Source: an uncultured Collinsella sp.
GTDB lineage: Bacteria; Actinomycetota; Coriobacteriia; Coriobacteriales; Coriobacteriaceae
Assembly (NCBI GenBank): GCA_900550815.1
Contig: URTW01000078.1
Span: 1-8,951, forward strand
Reading direction: 5' to 3'
Length of the DNA: 8,951 bases
In this document: positions 1 through 5,969 of the stretch, one piece after another
How positions within the stretch are numbered: position 1 is the stretch's first letter
Layout of the letters: each line of letters begins with the position of its first letter
The notes under the pieces: model-generated
Database searches by the model: none
What the model saw: only the letters and a program-made list of their open reading frames with translations
Told to the model about the DNA's origin: nothing
Translations under genes and position numbers: made by a program

Positions 1-1548
1 GGACAGGCCGATGACCACCTGGGCGGTCTTGCCCGTTATGAGGCGGCCCTTGGCGCCCACCGCGACAAACGATGCGTTATCTGCAACGATGGAAGGGTCT
101 GCGACCTCGACGCGCAGGCGCGTGGCGCAGTTGGTTGCGCCCACGATATTGCCAACGCCACCTAAAAGCTGAATTACCCGCTCAGCGAGGACGTGATCTT
201 GATCGGATCGACTATCGACCTCGTCGTTGGGAGATTGCTCTTTGGCAAAGCCGCTTTCCGTTAAACGATCGATTGCCGCGCGATTGGCGACATGATCCTC
301 GCGGCCCGGCGTCTTAAGGTCATAGACCAAGATGAGCGCTCGAAAACTAACAAAAAAGATGAGGCTAAAGGCAAGGCCGATACCGAGCGCCAAAAGATAG
401 GCACCGGCATGCGTGCGCATGAGCGGAATAAAGTTGAAGGCTGCCATCTCCATGAGGCCGCCTGAGAAGATGCCGACGATGCCAAAGAGATTCATGGTTG
501 TGGCAAGGCAAGACGATAAGACGGCGTAGAGCAAAAAGAGCCCGGGGTGGGTGAACATAAAGAGAAACTCGAGTGGCTCGGTAACGCCGCAAACCACCGA
601 GGCGATGATGGCGGGAGCAAGGATGACCCTGAGGCCGGCGCGGCGCTCGGGTTTTGCGGTGGAGTAGAACGCAGCTGCGATGGCAGGAAGGCCAAAGAGC
701 TTGACCCAGCCGGTGGCGGTAAAACCGGCCCACGGCGCAAGCTCATTAAGGGGGCGCGTGCTATGGGAGAGGATGGGGAGCAAGCTGCTCCACGTGGCGT
801 AGATGCCGTCGTTAATGACCAGGTTGTCGTAGTAGATCGGCATGTAGAGCAGATGGTGCAGCCCCATGGGCTCGAGCGCTCGCTCCAAAAACACAAAGAT
901 GCCCACGCCAAAGGGACCGACGCCTGCAAGCGCGTGACGCAGCGTATCGGTTACATCGTATACGTAGGGCACGATGGCGGCCGAGATAGCGGCAAGGGCA
1001 AACACGGCAAAAAAGCTGATGAGGTAGACCAGCGAGGAGCCCGAGAAGGTGCCGAGCCAATCGGGAACCTTGGCATCGTAGAAGCGGTCATGGATGGCGA
1101 CGACGGTTGCCGATACCACCAGCGGGCCGATAATGCCGGTGTCGAGCGTCTTGATGCCGTCGATGACGGTGATACCGTTGGCGGGGGTCAAAGATGACGG
1201 GTACTTAAGCCCAAGGTTGTCTCCGCTCAGCTTAATGATCTCGCTCAAAAAGAAGCAATAGGCAAAATAGGCCACGAGTGCCTCGAGGCAGCAGCGTGCC
1301 GGTTGCTTTTGGGCAAGACCGATAGGCAGCGCTACGGCAAAAAGGAGCGGGAGGCGCTTAAAGACCGTCCATGAGCCGCGCTGGATGATGGCCCAAAAAA
1401 CGTACCAAGGGGTTCCGTATACGGCTAGATCGCCGACGATGTCCGCAGTCGTTGCGAGAGCGGAGACGCCGACCATGAGGCCTGATATAGAAAACAGCAT
1501 GGCGGGAGCGAACATTGCCCCGCCAAAGCGTTGGATTTTTTGCAGCAT
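1..1548 (-). CDS. Alpha-glucoside/maltose-type PTS permease EIICB, 3' end off window
   Basis: Membrane permease that takes up an alpha-glucoside and phosphorylates it during transport. The frame is open from ATG at 1548 to base 1 (516 codons, no stop). GGAAGG lies 6 nt before the ATG. The N-terminus MLQKIQRFGGAMFAP is the hallmark start of the family of Klebsiella AglA and B. subtilis MalP. IIC fills about residues 1-410, with GIKTLDTGIIG (131-141), GLHH (229-232) and GVTEPLEF (321-328, the sugar-site Glu324). A polar linker (about 412-450) leads to IIB, with NCATRLRV (473-480) giving phospho-cysteine Cys474. Family members end within about 15-40 residues of this point. The IIC-IIB order separates it from TreP-type permeases (IIB-IIC). 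The stretch FTATGWVKLFG (276-286) differs from the FALHGNSKIFG I recall in AglA and MalP. The family is sure; the sugar (maltose, isomaltose, sucrose isomer, trehalose) is not. No EIIA is visible, so a separate Glc-type EIIA is expected. It is divergent from the GntR gene. Confidence 0.93.
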   Translation of the reverse strand, partial: MLQKIQRFGGAMFAPAMLFSISGLMVGVSALATTADIVGDLAVYGTPWYVFWAIIQRGSWTVFKRLPLLFAVALPIGLAQKQPARCCLEALVAYFAYCFFLSEIIKLSGDNLGLKYPSSLTPANGITVIDGIKTLDTGIIGPLVVSATVVAIHDRFYDAKVPDWLGTFSGSSLVYLISFFAVFALAAISAAIVPYVYDVTDTLRHALAGVGPFGVGIFVFLERALEPMGLHHLLYMPIYYDNLVINDGIYATWSSLLPILSHSTRPLNELAPWAGFTATGWVKLFGLPAIAAAFYSTAKPERRAGLRVILAPAIIASVVCGVTEPLEFLFMFTHPGLFLLYAVLSSCLATTMNLFGIVGIFSGGLMEMAAFNFIPLMRTHAGAYLLALGIGLAFSLIFFVSFRALILVYDLKTPGREDHVANRAAIDRLTESGFAKEQSPNDEVDSRSDQDHVLAERVIQLLGGVGNIVGATNCATRLRVEVADPSIVADNASFVAVGAKGRLITGKTAQVVIGLS

Positions 1549-1589
1549 GTTCTGCCTTCCGAATATCGAGGCGCGTTGCGCGTGGGGAA

Positions 1590-1601
1590 ACGTTTAAACA
1601 A
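1590..1601. promoter_or_regulatory. Candidate GntR operator O1 (PTS side)
   Basis: The site reads ACGTTTAAACAA, with a perfect 8-bp palindrome GTTTAAAC. It lies just downstream, in PTS orientation, of a TACAAT -10 candidate (1614-1609), so it would cover the transcription start. It shares NNGTTTAAACAA with O2 and the GT-N4-ACAA layout with O3 and O4. A GT...AC core is typical of GntR-family operators. Assignment to the neighbouring regulator is inference. The overlapping AAACGTTT palindrome could instead be part of a LacI-type site. Confidence 0.5.
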
Positions 1602-1608
1602 TGGATTC

Positions 1609-1614
1609 ATTGTA
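1609..1614 (-). promoter_or_regulatory. Candidate -10 element for the PTS gene
   Basis: On the minus strand this reads TACAAT, five of six matches to the TATAAT consensus, about 60 nt before the PTS start codon. No convincing -35 is present at 16-18 nt (the hexamer at 17 nt is GGTACG), so the promoter would need an activator, or this is not the true site. The call is weak and rests on the single hexamer plus its position. Confidence 0.3.
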
Positions 1615-1666
1615 GAGGACCAGACGATTGTCGTACCGGCAGTTTTGAGCGAAACCGATTTGGGCA

Positions 1667-1698
1667 CGACAGAAACCGTCAACGGTTAAATCCTGTCG
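1667..1698. promoter_or_regulatory. Nested inverted repeat in the divergent region
   Basis: The inner arms AACCGT and ACGGTT (1674-1679, 1682-1687) are separated by two bases. The outer arms CGACAG and CTGTCG (1667-1672, 1693-1698) are also perfectly complementary. No T-tract follows on either strand, so it is not an intrinsic terminator. The inner 14-bp palindrome has the size of a dimeric regulator site. Which protein would bind is unknown, and its sequence differs from the GTTTAAAC sites. Confidence 0.45.
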
Positions 1699-1711
1699 CT
1701 TTACCGATATT

Positions 1712-1723
1712 CGGTTTAAACAA
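1712..1723. promoter_or_regulatory. Candidate GntR operator O2 (regulator side)
   Basis: The site reads CGGTTTAAACAA and repeats the ten-base word GTTTAAACAA of O1 exactly. It is 122 bp from O1 and 55 bp before the GntR start codon. A weak promoter could overlap it (TTTAAA at 1715-1720, 16-nt gap, TATCGT at 1737-1742), which would fit autorepression. The repeated palindrome is seen directly; binding by the adjacent regulator is inferred. Confidence 0.5.
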
Positions 1724-1777
1724 CTTTAAGAAATGCTATCGTGCCTAGCCGGAAATGAACAATGTAGAGGTGAAACA

Positions 1778-2497
1778 ATGCCAAAAGCGATATACGAAGG
1801 AATCTACCGAGAAATACGTTCGCGCATCATTAATGGGACCTATGCGTTTCAGGAGATGCTGCCGACCGAAGCCGAGCTGACCGCGGAGTTTGGCTGCACG
1901 CGCAATACCGTTCGACGCGCCTTGAGCATGCTGGCCGATCAGATGTTTGTGCAGCCTATACACGGCAAGGGCGTGCGCGTTATTTGGCTCAAGGGCGAAA
2001 CCGACATGCTGGGCGCACTCGAGGAAGTCGAGTCGTTTGGCGAATTTGCAAAGCGCAACAATGCCGTTGCATCGACGGACGTTAAGTCTTTTGAACATTT
2101 GATTTGCACTGAGCAACTTTCTCGTCGCCTGGGCTTTAAGGTGGGCGAGGAGCTGATTCGTGTAGTGCGTGTCCGAAGCCTCAACGGCAATGCTCGCCAG
2201 GTGGACCACGGCTACTTTTTGGAGTCGATCGCCAAGGGTCTGACGCCCGAGATCGCCGCAAAGTCAATTTACGACTATCTGGAGCACAAACGCGGCGTCA
2301 AGGTGATGGCGAGTCGCCGTACGGTGAGCGTCGAGCTTGCCAACGATGAGGACTGCAGCTATCTTGACCTCGGCAAATACAACTGCGTTGCCGTCATGGA
2401 GAGCCAGTCGTACACCTCGGACGGCATCTTGTTCGAGGTCACGCATGCCCGCACGCATCCCGAGATCTTCCACTACCGCGTCAACTCCAAGCGATAG
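1778..2497 (+). CDS. GntR/HutC-family repressor resembling TreR
   Basis: A 239-residue DNA-binding sugar regulator. Residues about 1-70 form the GntR winged helix, with LPTEAELTAEFG (28-39) followed by recognition helix TRNTVRRALSML (41-52) and wing IHGKGVRV (61-68). Residues about 85-235 form a UTRA effector domain. Length and layout match B. subtilis TreR, and SIYDYLEHKRGVKV (163-176) and LDLGKYNCVAVMES (196-209) align with its C-terminal half as I remember it. TreR-type proteins are released from DNA by a phosphorylated disaccharide, which fits a PTS divergent from it. The start is ATG 1778, preceded by AGAGGTG; an in-frame extension to 1733 lacks a good ribosome site and family similarity. 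Lysine is often AAA here, unlike in the downstream transporter genes. The effector is unknown: trehalose-6-P, maltose-6-P or another alpha-glucoside phosphate are possible. Confidence 0.92.
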   Translation: MPKAIYEGIYREIRSRIINGTYAFQEMLPTEAELTAEFGCTRNTVRRALSMLADQMFVQPIHGKGVRVIWLKGETDMLGALEEVESFGEFAKRNNAVASTDVKSFEHLICTEQLSRRLGFKVGEELIRVVRVRSLNGNARQVDHGYFLESIAKGLTPEIAAKSIYDYLEHKRGVKVMASRRTVSVELANDEDCSYLDLGKYNCVAVMESQSYTSDGILFEVTHARTHPEIFHYRVNSKR

Positions 2498-2539
2498 CCG
2501 GCTAGCTCGCAGCCTGACGAGACTCATGCCCTCAAAGCG

Positions 2540-2586
2540 AAAACGCCCGGTCAAACCGACAATGCATCGGCTTGACCGGGCGTTTT
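2540..2586. terminator. Bidirectional-looking intrinsic terminator after GntR gene
   Basis: The arms AAAACGCCCGGTCAA (2540-2554) and TTGACCGGGCGTTTT (2572-2586) pair over 15 bp without a mismatch, and the loop can pair further (CCGA with TCGG). The T-rich end follows the stem on the plus strand, and the A-run at the left gives a T-run on the minus strand. It closes the regulator transcript 43 bp after its stop and insulates the ABC operon. Confidence 0.9.
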
Positions 2587-2608
2587 CTCTGCATTCGATA
2601 ACAAATAA

Positions 2609-2620
2609 TTGTTTATACAA
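2609..2620. promoter_or_regulatory. Candidate TreR-like operator O3
   Basis: The site reads TTGTTTATACAA. It differs at one position from TTGTATATACAA, the operator I recall for B. subtilis TreR, the closest known relative of the neighbouring regulator. Half-sites TTGT and ACAA are perfect inverted repeats around four bases. It is 75 bp (about seven helical turns) from O4, a spacing compatible with two dimers on the same DNA face. Confidence 0.55.
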
Positions 2621-2683
2621 AACTTGTCAAGTATCAAGTTGAAATTACCGTTCACCGAAGTTTTCCTACCGCTCTAGTAATAC

Positions 2684-2695
2684 TTGTTCAAACAA
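2684..2695. promoter_or_regulatory. Candidate TreR-like operator O4 overlapping promoter
   Basis: The site reads TTGTTCAAACAA, again TTGT-N4-ACAA with perfect half-sites. It overlaps the -35 candidate TTCAAA of the ABC operon, so binding there would block RNA polymerase. It shares the core GTT-N2-AAC with O1 and O2. Confidence 0.5.
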
Positions 2696-2715
2696 CTAGC
2701 CAAATAGCGTATTGT
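2687..2715 (+). promoter_or_regulatory. Candidate promoter of the ABC transporter operon
   Basis: TTCAAA (2687-2692) and TATTGT (2710-2715) are separated by 17 nt and each match the sigma-70 consensus at four of six bases. The start of transcription would fall near 2722, giving a leader of about 80 nt. Position and overlap with O4 support the call; the hexamers alone are weak. Confidence 0.4.
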
Positions 2716-2729
2716 ACAAATCAGCAAAA

Positions 2730-2780
2730 GGGGCAAAGTCCCCGAGCCAATCTCCGAAGGCGGCGGCAAAGGGTGCCGCC
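2730..2780 (+). other. Structured 5' leader with two hairpins
   Basis: GGGG-CAAAGT-CCCC (2730-2743) and GGCGGCA-AAGGG-TGCCGCC (2762-2780) are two perfect short stems in the predicted leader, the second ending 10 nt before the ribosome binding site. There is no T-tract. They could stabilise the mRNA of the abundant binding protein. I could not match them to a riboswitch class I know. Confidence 0.4.
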
Positions 2781-2803
2781 ACGGTGTGAAAGGGTGGATT
2801 GTA

Positions 2804-4120
2804 ATGAAGAACGAAATGAGCAGAAGGCAGTTCCTGGGCTTTGCTGGTTCCGCGGCTGCGGTTCTTGGTCTGGGTCTCGTGGGCTGCGGTGGTTCTGCCG
2901 GCTCCGGCTCCTCTGCTTCTGGTGACGCTGCCGAGGTCTACTTCCTCCAATTCAAGCCCGAGGTCGACAAGGAGTGGAAGGAGATCGCCAAGGCGTACAA
3001 GGAGGAGAAGGGCGTCGAGGTCAAGATCGTGACCGCCGCCTCCAACACCTACGAGGAGAAGCTCAAGTCCGAGATGTCCAAGAGCTCCGCTCCGACCCTG
3101 TTCCAGGTCAACGGCCCCACCGGTCTTAAGAACTGGAAGGATTACTGCGCCGACCTGTCCGATACCAAGCTCCGCGGTGAGCTCATTGACGACTCCCTGG
3201 CTCTGCAATCCGACGGCAAGGATGTGTGCATCGACTGGGTTCAGGAGAGCTTCGGCATTATTTACAACAAGCAGCTGCTCGAGAAGGCTGGCTACAAGGC
3301 CGAGGACATCAACTCCTTCGACAAGCTGAAGGCTTGTGCCGACGACATCCAGGCCCGCAAGGACGAGCTTGGTGTCGAGGGTGCCTTCACTTCCGCCGGC
3401 ATGGACGACTCCTCCAGCTGGCGCTACACCACCCACCTTGCCAACATGCCGCTCTACTACGAGTTTGAGAAGGAGCACAACCAGGAGGACGACGAGATCA
3501 AGGGTGAGTTCCTCGACAACTACAAGCAGATCTTCGACCTGTACATCACCGACTCCACCTGCGATCCTTCGCAGCTTGCTTCCAAGACTGGCGACGACGC
3601 CACCAACGAGTTCGCAACCGGCAAGGCCGTCTTCTACCAGAACGGCTCTTGGGCCTACTCTGACCTCGTCAAGGCCGGCATGACCGACGATCAGATTGGC
3701 ATGATGCCCATCTACATCGGTGTTGACGGCGAGGAGAACCAGGGCCTGTGCTCCGGCGGCGAGAACTACTGGTGCGTCAGTTCCCAGGCTTCCGAGGATG
3801 CCCAGAAGGCCACCGAGGACTTCATGTATTGGTGCGTCACCGCTGACACCCCGACCAGCATCATCGCCGACAAGATGGGTCTGACCGCTCCGTTCAAGAG
3901 CGCCAAGGAGACCACCAACGTCTTCTCGCAGCAGGCCGTTGCCATGGCCAAGGACGGCAAGAAGACCGTCGCTTGGGACTTCGTCTACATTCCTTCCGAG
4001 GAGTGGAAGAAGAACCTCAAGCAGGCTCTGATTGCCTACGCTGCCGATAACAGCAAGTGGGACGGCGTCAAGAACGCCTTCGTCGATGGCTGGAAGACCG
4101 AGAAGGCCGCTTCCGAGTAA
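2804..4120 (+). CDS. CUT1-family sugar ABC transporter substrate-binding lipoprotein
   Basis: A 438-residue extracytoplasmic binding protein (solute-binding family 1) that captures the sugar and delivers it to the two permeases encoded next. The N-terminus carries a twin-arginine motif SRRQFLG (6-12), a hydrophobic stretch and lipobox LVGC (25-28), so Cys28 would be lipid-anchored after Tat-type export. A Gly/Ser-rich tether follows (about 29-40). The mature part, from VYFLQFKPEV on, resembles binding proteins of clostridial CUT1 systems (APTLFQVNGP, THLANMPLYYEF, QGLCSGGENYW, the last likely near the sugar site). I start at ATG 2804, with AGGGTGG 6 nt upstream, rather than GTG 2786, which lies ahead of that ribosome site. 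Codon use is strongly biased (lysine almost only AAG), suggesting high expression. The sugar is not readable from sequence; alpha-glucosides or maltodextrins are inferred from the neighbours. Confidence 0.93.
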   Translation: MKNEMSRRQFLGFAGSAAAVLGLGLVGCGGSAGSGSSASGDAAEVYFLQFKPEVDKEWKEIAKAYKEEKGVEVKIVTAASNTYEEKLKSEMSKSSAPTLFQVNGPTGLKNWKDYCADLSDTKLRGELIDDSLALQSDGKDVCIDWVQESFGIIYNKQLLEKAGYKAEDINSFDKLKACADDIQARKDELGVEGAFTSAGMDDSSSWRYTTHLANMPLYYEFEKEHNQEDDEIKGEFLDNYKQIFDLYITDSTCDPSQLASKTGDDATNEFATGKAVFYQNGSWAYSDLVKAGMTDDQIGMMPIYIGVDGEENQGLCSGGENYWCVSSQASEDAQKATEDFMYWCVTADTPTSIIADKMGLTAPFKSAKETTNVFSQQAVAMAKDGKKTVAWDFVYIPSEEWKKNLKQALIAYAADNSKWDGVKNAFVDGWKTEKAASE

Positions 4121-4151
4121 GCAGTTGCTGCCCAAGCTATCTGATTAGCGA

Positions 4152-4187
4152 CAGGGGGCGGGCAGACGTTGGTTTGCCCGCCCCCTG
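4152..4187 (+). other. GC-rich hairpin between binding-protein and permease genes
   Basis: CAGGGGGCGGGCA (4152-4164) and TGCCCGCCCCCTG (4175-4187) pair over 13 bp perfectly around a 10-nt loop. No T-run follows; the sequence continues GCATATTGAAAGG into the ribosome binding site of permease 1. Such structures after binding-protein genes often protect the upstream mRNA from 3' decay or reduce readthrough, so that binding protein is made in excess. Confidence 0.75.
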
Positions 4188-4207
4188 CATATTGAAAGGA
4201 CCCTTTT

Positions 4208-5062
4208 ATGGGCAAAGCACTCAAGCGCTGGTGGCCGCTCTTTATGCTGCCCACGTGCCTGGCGTTTATGATCGGGTTCGTGATCCCTTTTATCCAGGGC
4301 TTCTATCTCTCGTTCTGCCAGTTTATTATCATTAGTAACGCGCACTTTGTCGGTATCGAGAACTACGTGCGCGCGCTGTCCGATCCGCAGTTCTCCACGT
4401 CGTTCTTCTTTACCGTGGCGTTTGCCTTCCTGTCGACGGTGCTCATCAACGTGATCGCCCTGGCCATTGCGCAGGCGCTCACCCGCAAGGCGCTCAAAGG
4501 CACCAACATCTTCCGTACGATCTTCTTTATGCCTAACCTGATCGGCGGCATCGTGCTGGGCTACATCTGGCAGATTCTGATCAACTGCCTACTCTCCAAC
4601 GTGGGCGCCCAGCTCATTGCCCTTAACTCTGCTGCTGGCTTCTGGGGCCTTATCATCCTGACCCTGTGGCAGCAGGTCGGCTACATGATGATCATCTACA
4701 TCGCTGGTCTGCAGTCCATTCCGTCCGACTACATCGAGGCCGCCAAGGTCGACGGTGCCACGGCATGGCAGACGTTTTGGAAGGTTAAGATCCCTAACCT
4801 GATGCCGACCATCACCATCTGCCTGTTCCTGTCCATCACCAACGGCTTTAAGCTGTTCGACCAGAACCTCGCCCTTACCGGCGGCGCCCCCGCGCACTCC
4901 ACCGAGATGCTCGCCCTGAACATCTACAACACGTTCTATTCGCGTGCCGGTATCGCATGGCAGGGCATCGGTCAGGCCAAGGCGGTTATCTTCTGCATCC
5001 TGGTCGTGGCCATCTCCATGATCCAGCTTAAGGCCACGAGGTCCAAGGAGGTGCAGCAGTAA
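4208..5062 (+). CDS. CUT1 sugar ABC transporter permease 1 (MalF type)
   Basis: A 284-residue inner-membrane subunit of the sugar importer. Hydrophobic segments are visible at about 10-40, 68-92, 104-128, 146-168, 200-212 and 257-275, the six-helix plan of short MalF-type permeases. The EAA loop that docks on the ATPase is EAAKVDGATAWQTFWKVKIP (177-196), with the conserved Gly183. Near the C-terminus, LTGGAP (223-228) is typical of the MalF side of CUT1 pairs. GAAAGGA ends 7 nt before the ATG. It is 87 nt downstream of the binding-protein gene, with a hairpin between, and its stop overlaps the start of permease 2 (TAATG). Confidence 0.94.
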   Translation: MGKALKRWWPLFMLPTCLAFMIGFVIPFIQGFYLSFCQFIIISNAHFVGIENYVRALSDPQFSTSFFFTVAFAFLSTVLINVIALAIAQALTRKALKGTNIFRTIFFMPNLIGGIVLGYIWQILINCLLSNVGAQLIALNSAAGFWGLIILTLWQQVGYMMIIYIAGLQSIPSDYIEAAKVDGATAWQTFWKVKIPNLMPTITICLFLSITNGFKLFDQNLALTGGAPAHSTEMLALNIYNTFYSRAGIAWQGIGQAKAVIFCILVVAISMIQLKATRSKEVQQ

Positions 5063-5901
5063 TGAAACGCGATAAGGTTATCAACCGCGCGCTCTCGATT
5101 TTCTTTACGATCCTGTCGCTCGCGTGGATCTACCCCGTGTTCATGATTGCGCTCAATTCCTTTAAAAAGGCGACCGCAATCAGCACCACCACGGCATTCG
5201 ATCTGCTCACGCCCGAGACGTTCAACGGCCTCGCAAACTACATGCACGCCCTTAACGAGCAGGGCTTTGCTTCGGCATTTATGTACTCGCTCATCATCAC
5301 GGTCACGTCGGTCGTGCTGATTCTGGTGTGCTGCTCCATGTGTGCTTGGTACGTAGTGCGCGTCAACAGCAAGATCTCGAACTTCTTCTATTACCTGTTC
5401 GTCTTCTCGATGGTCGTGCCCTTCCAGATGCTCATGTTCACGCTGTCCAATTTGGCGGACCGCATCGGCTTCAACACGCCGTTCAACATCTGCTTTATCT
5501 ACCTCGGCTTTGGCGCGGGCCTGGCGGTCTTTATGTTCGCCGGCTTTGTAAAGAACATCCCGCTCGAGATCGAAGAGGCGGCCATGATCGACGGCTGCAA
5601 CCCGGTCCAGGTGTTCTTTAAGATCGTCCTTCCCATCATGAAGCCCACCTATCTTTCGGTCGGCATCCTCGAGACCATGTGGGTCTGGAACGACTATCTG
5701 CTGCCCTACCTCACTCTCGACTCCACCAAGTACAAGACCATTCCTATCTTGATCCAGTACTTCCGCGGCGGCTACGGCCACGTCGAGCTCGGCCCCATGA
5801 TGGCCTGCATCATGATGGTCGTTATCCCCATCGTCATCATGTACATCCTCTGCCAGAAGTACATCATCGACGGCGTGGTGGCAGGTGCCGTCAAGGGCTG
5901 A
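5062..5901 (+). CDS. CUT1 sugar ABC transporter permease 2 (MalG type)
   Basis: A 279-residue partner permease forming the channel with permease 1. Hydrophobic segments lie at about 10-32, 74-98, 107-127, 142-163, 192-211 and 246-264. The EAA loop EEAAMIDGCNPVQVFFKIVLP (171-191) has the conserved Gly178, and WVWNDYLLP (207-215) is the MalG-type signature before the last helix. The start codon shares one base with the stop of permease 1, and its ribosome site AAGGAGG (5045-5051) lies inside that gene, so the two are translationally coupled in about equal amounts. The C-terminus GVVAGAVKG is the usual end of this family. Confidence 0.94.
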   Translation: MKRDKVINRALSIFFTILSLAWIYPVFMIALNSFKKATAISTTTAFDLLTPETFNGLANYMHALNEQGFASAFMYSLIITVTSVVLILVCCSMCAWYVVRVNSKISNFFYYLFVFSMVVPFQMLMFTLSNLADRIGFNTPFNICFIYLGFGAGLAVFMFAGFVKNIPLEIEEAAMIDGCNPVQVFFKIVLPIMKPTYLSVGILETMWVWNDYLLPYLTLDSTKYKTIPILIQYFRGGYGHVELGPMMACIMMVVIPIVIMYILCQKYIIDGVVAGAVKG

Positions 5902-5925
5902 TGCCGTAACTGTTTTGCAAGTTTC

Positions 5926-5952
5926 TGCGGCGCCCCTCAGCGCGGCGCCGCA
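5926..5952 (+). other. GC-rich hairpin between permease 2 and ATPase genes
   Basis: TGCGGCGCC (5926-5934) and GGCGCCGCA (5944-5952) form a perfect 9-bp stem with a 9-nt loop. No T-run follows; TATCGAAAGG leads directly into the ATPase ribosome site. The arrangement repeats that upstream of permease 1: hairpin, then CATAT(T/C)GAAAGG, then the start codon. Confidence 0.7.
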
Positions 5953-5969
5953 TATCGAAAGGTAGAGAC

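Larger units (their letters stand above)
1549..1777. other. Divergent promoter region between PTS permease and GntR regulator
   Basis: This 229-bp gap separates two divergently transcribed genes, so both promoters must lie here. It is more AT-rich than the flanking genes. It contains two GTTTAAAC palindromes (1592-1599 and 1714-1721), a nested inverted repeat (1667-1698), and a 10-base word CCGAATATCG at 1559-1568 whose reverse complement is at 1705-1714. Sharing a control region between a sugar transporter and its regulator is common for GntR-type repressors that also control themselves. No small gene is evident in it. Confidence 0.8.
2498..2803. other. Intergenic control region upstream of the ABC operon
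   Basis: This 306-bp stretch has no credible gene. In order it holds the terminator behind the regulator gene, an AT-rich part with two TTGT-N4-ACAA sites and a further inverted repeat (AACTTG at 2621-2626, CAAGTT at 2635-2640, enclosing the palindrome ACTTGTCAAGT), a promoter candidate, and a GC-rich leader with two small hairpins ahead of the ribosome binding site. Confidence 0.8.

Noticed and set aside
547..1197. Plus-strand open frame of 216 codons inside the PTS gene
   Set aside because: The minus-strand PTS frame is continuous, has a ribosome site and clear family motifs throughout; the plus-strand translation resembles no protein.
1587..1600. cre-like catabolite repression site around AAACGTTT
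   Set aside because: Several consensus positions fail (including the leading T and the late C), and CcpA is a Firmicutes regulator, while this genome looks like Coriobacteriia.
1733..1777. Upstream in-frame start for the GntR gene
   Set aside because: The extra 15 residues lack a ribosome site and family similarity. ATG 1778 has AGAGGTG at proper distance and gives the typical N-terminus.
2712..2719. TTGTACAA as a fifth operator
   Set aside because: The half-sites touch without the four-base spacer found in the other sites, so a dimer of the same protein would not fit. It overlaps the -10 candidate.
2786..2803. GTG start for the binding-protein gene
   Set aside because: It lies ahead of the AGGGTGG ribosome site that serves ATG 2804, and it would lengthen the N-terminal region of the signal peptide.
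2696..4135. Long open frame of 479 codons antisense to the binding-protein gene
   Set aside because: Its low-complexity Leu/Val/Gly-rich translation is what a strongly biased GC-rich gene gives in the opposite frame. The plus-strand gene has a signal peptide, lipobox and family motifs.
4152..4187. Intrinsic terminator between binding-protein and permease genes
   Set aside because: The stem is strong, but no U-tract follows and the permease ribosome site comes directly after it.
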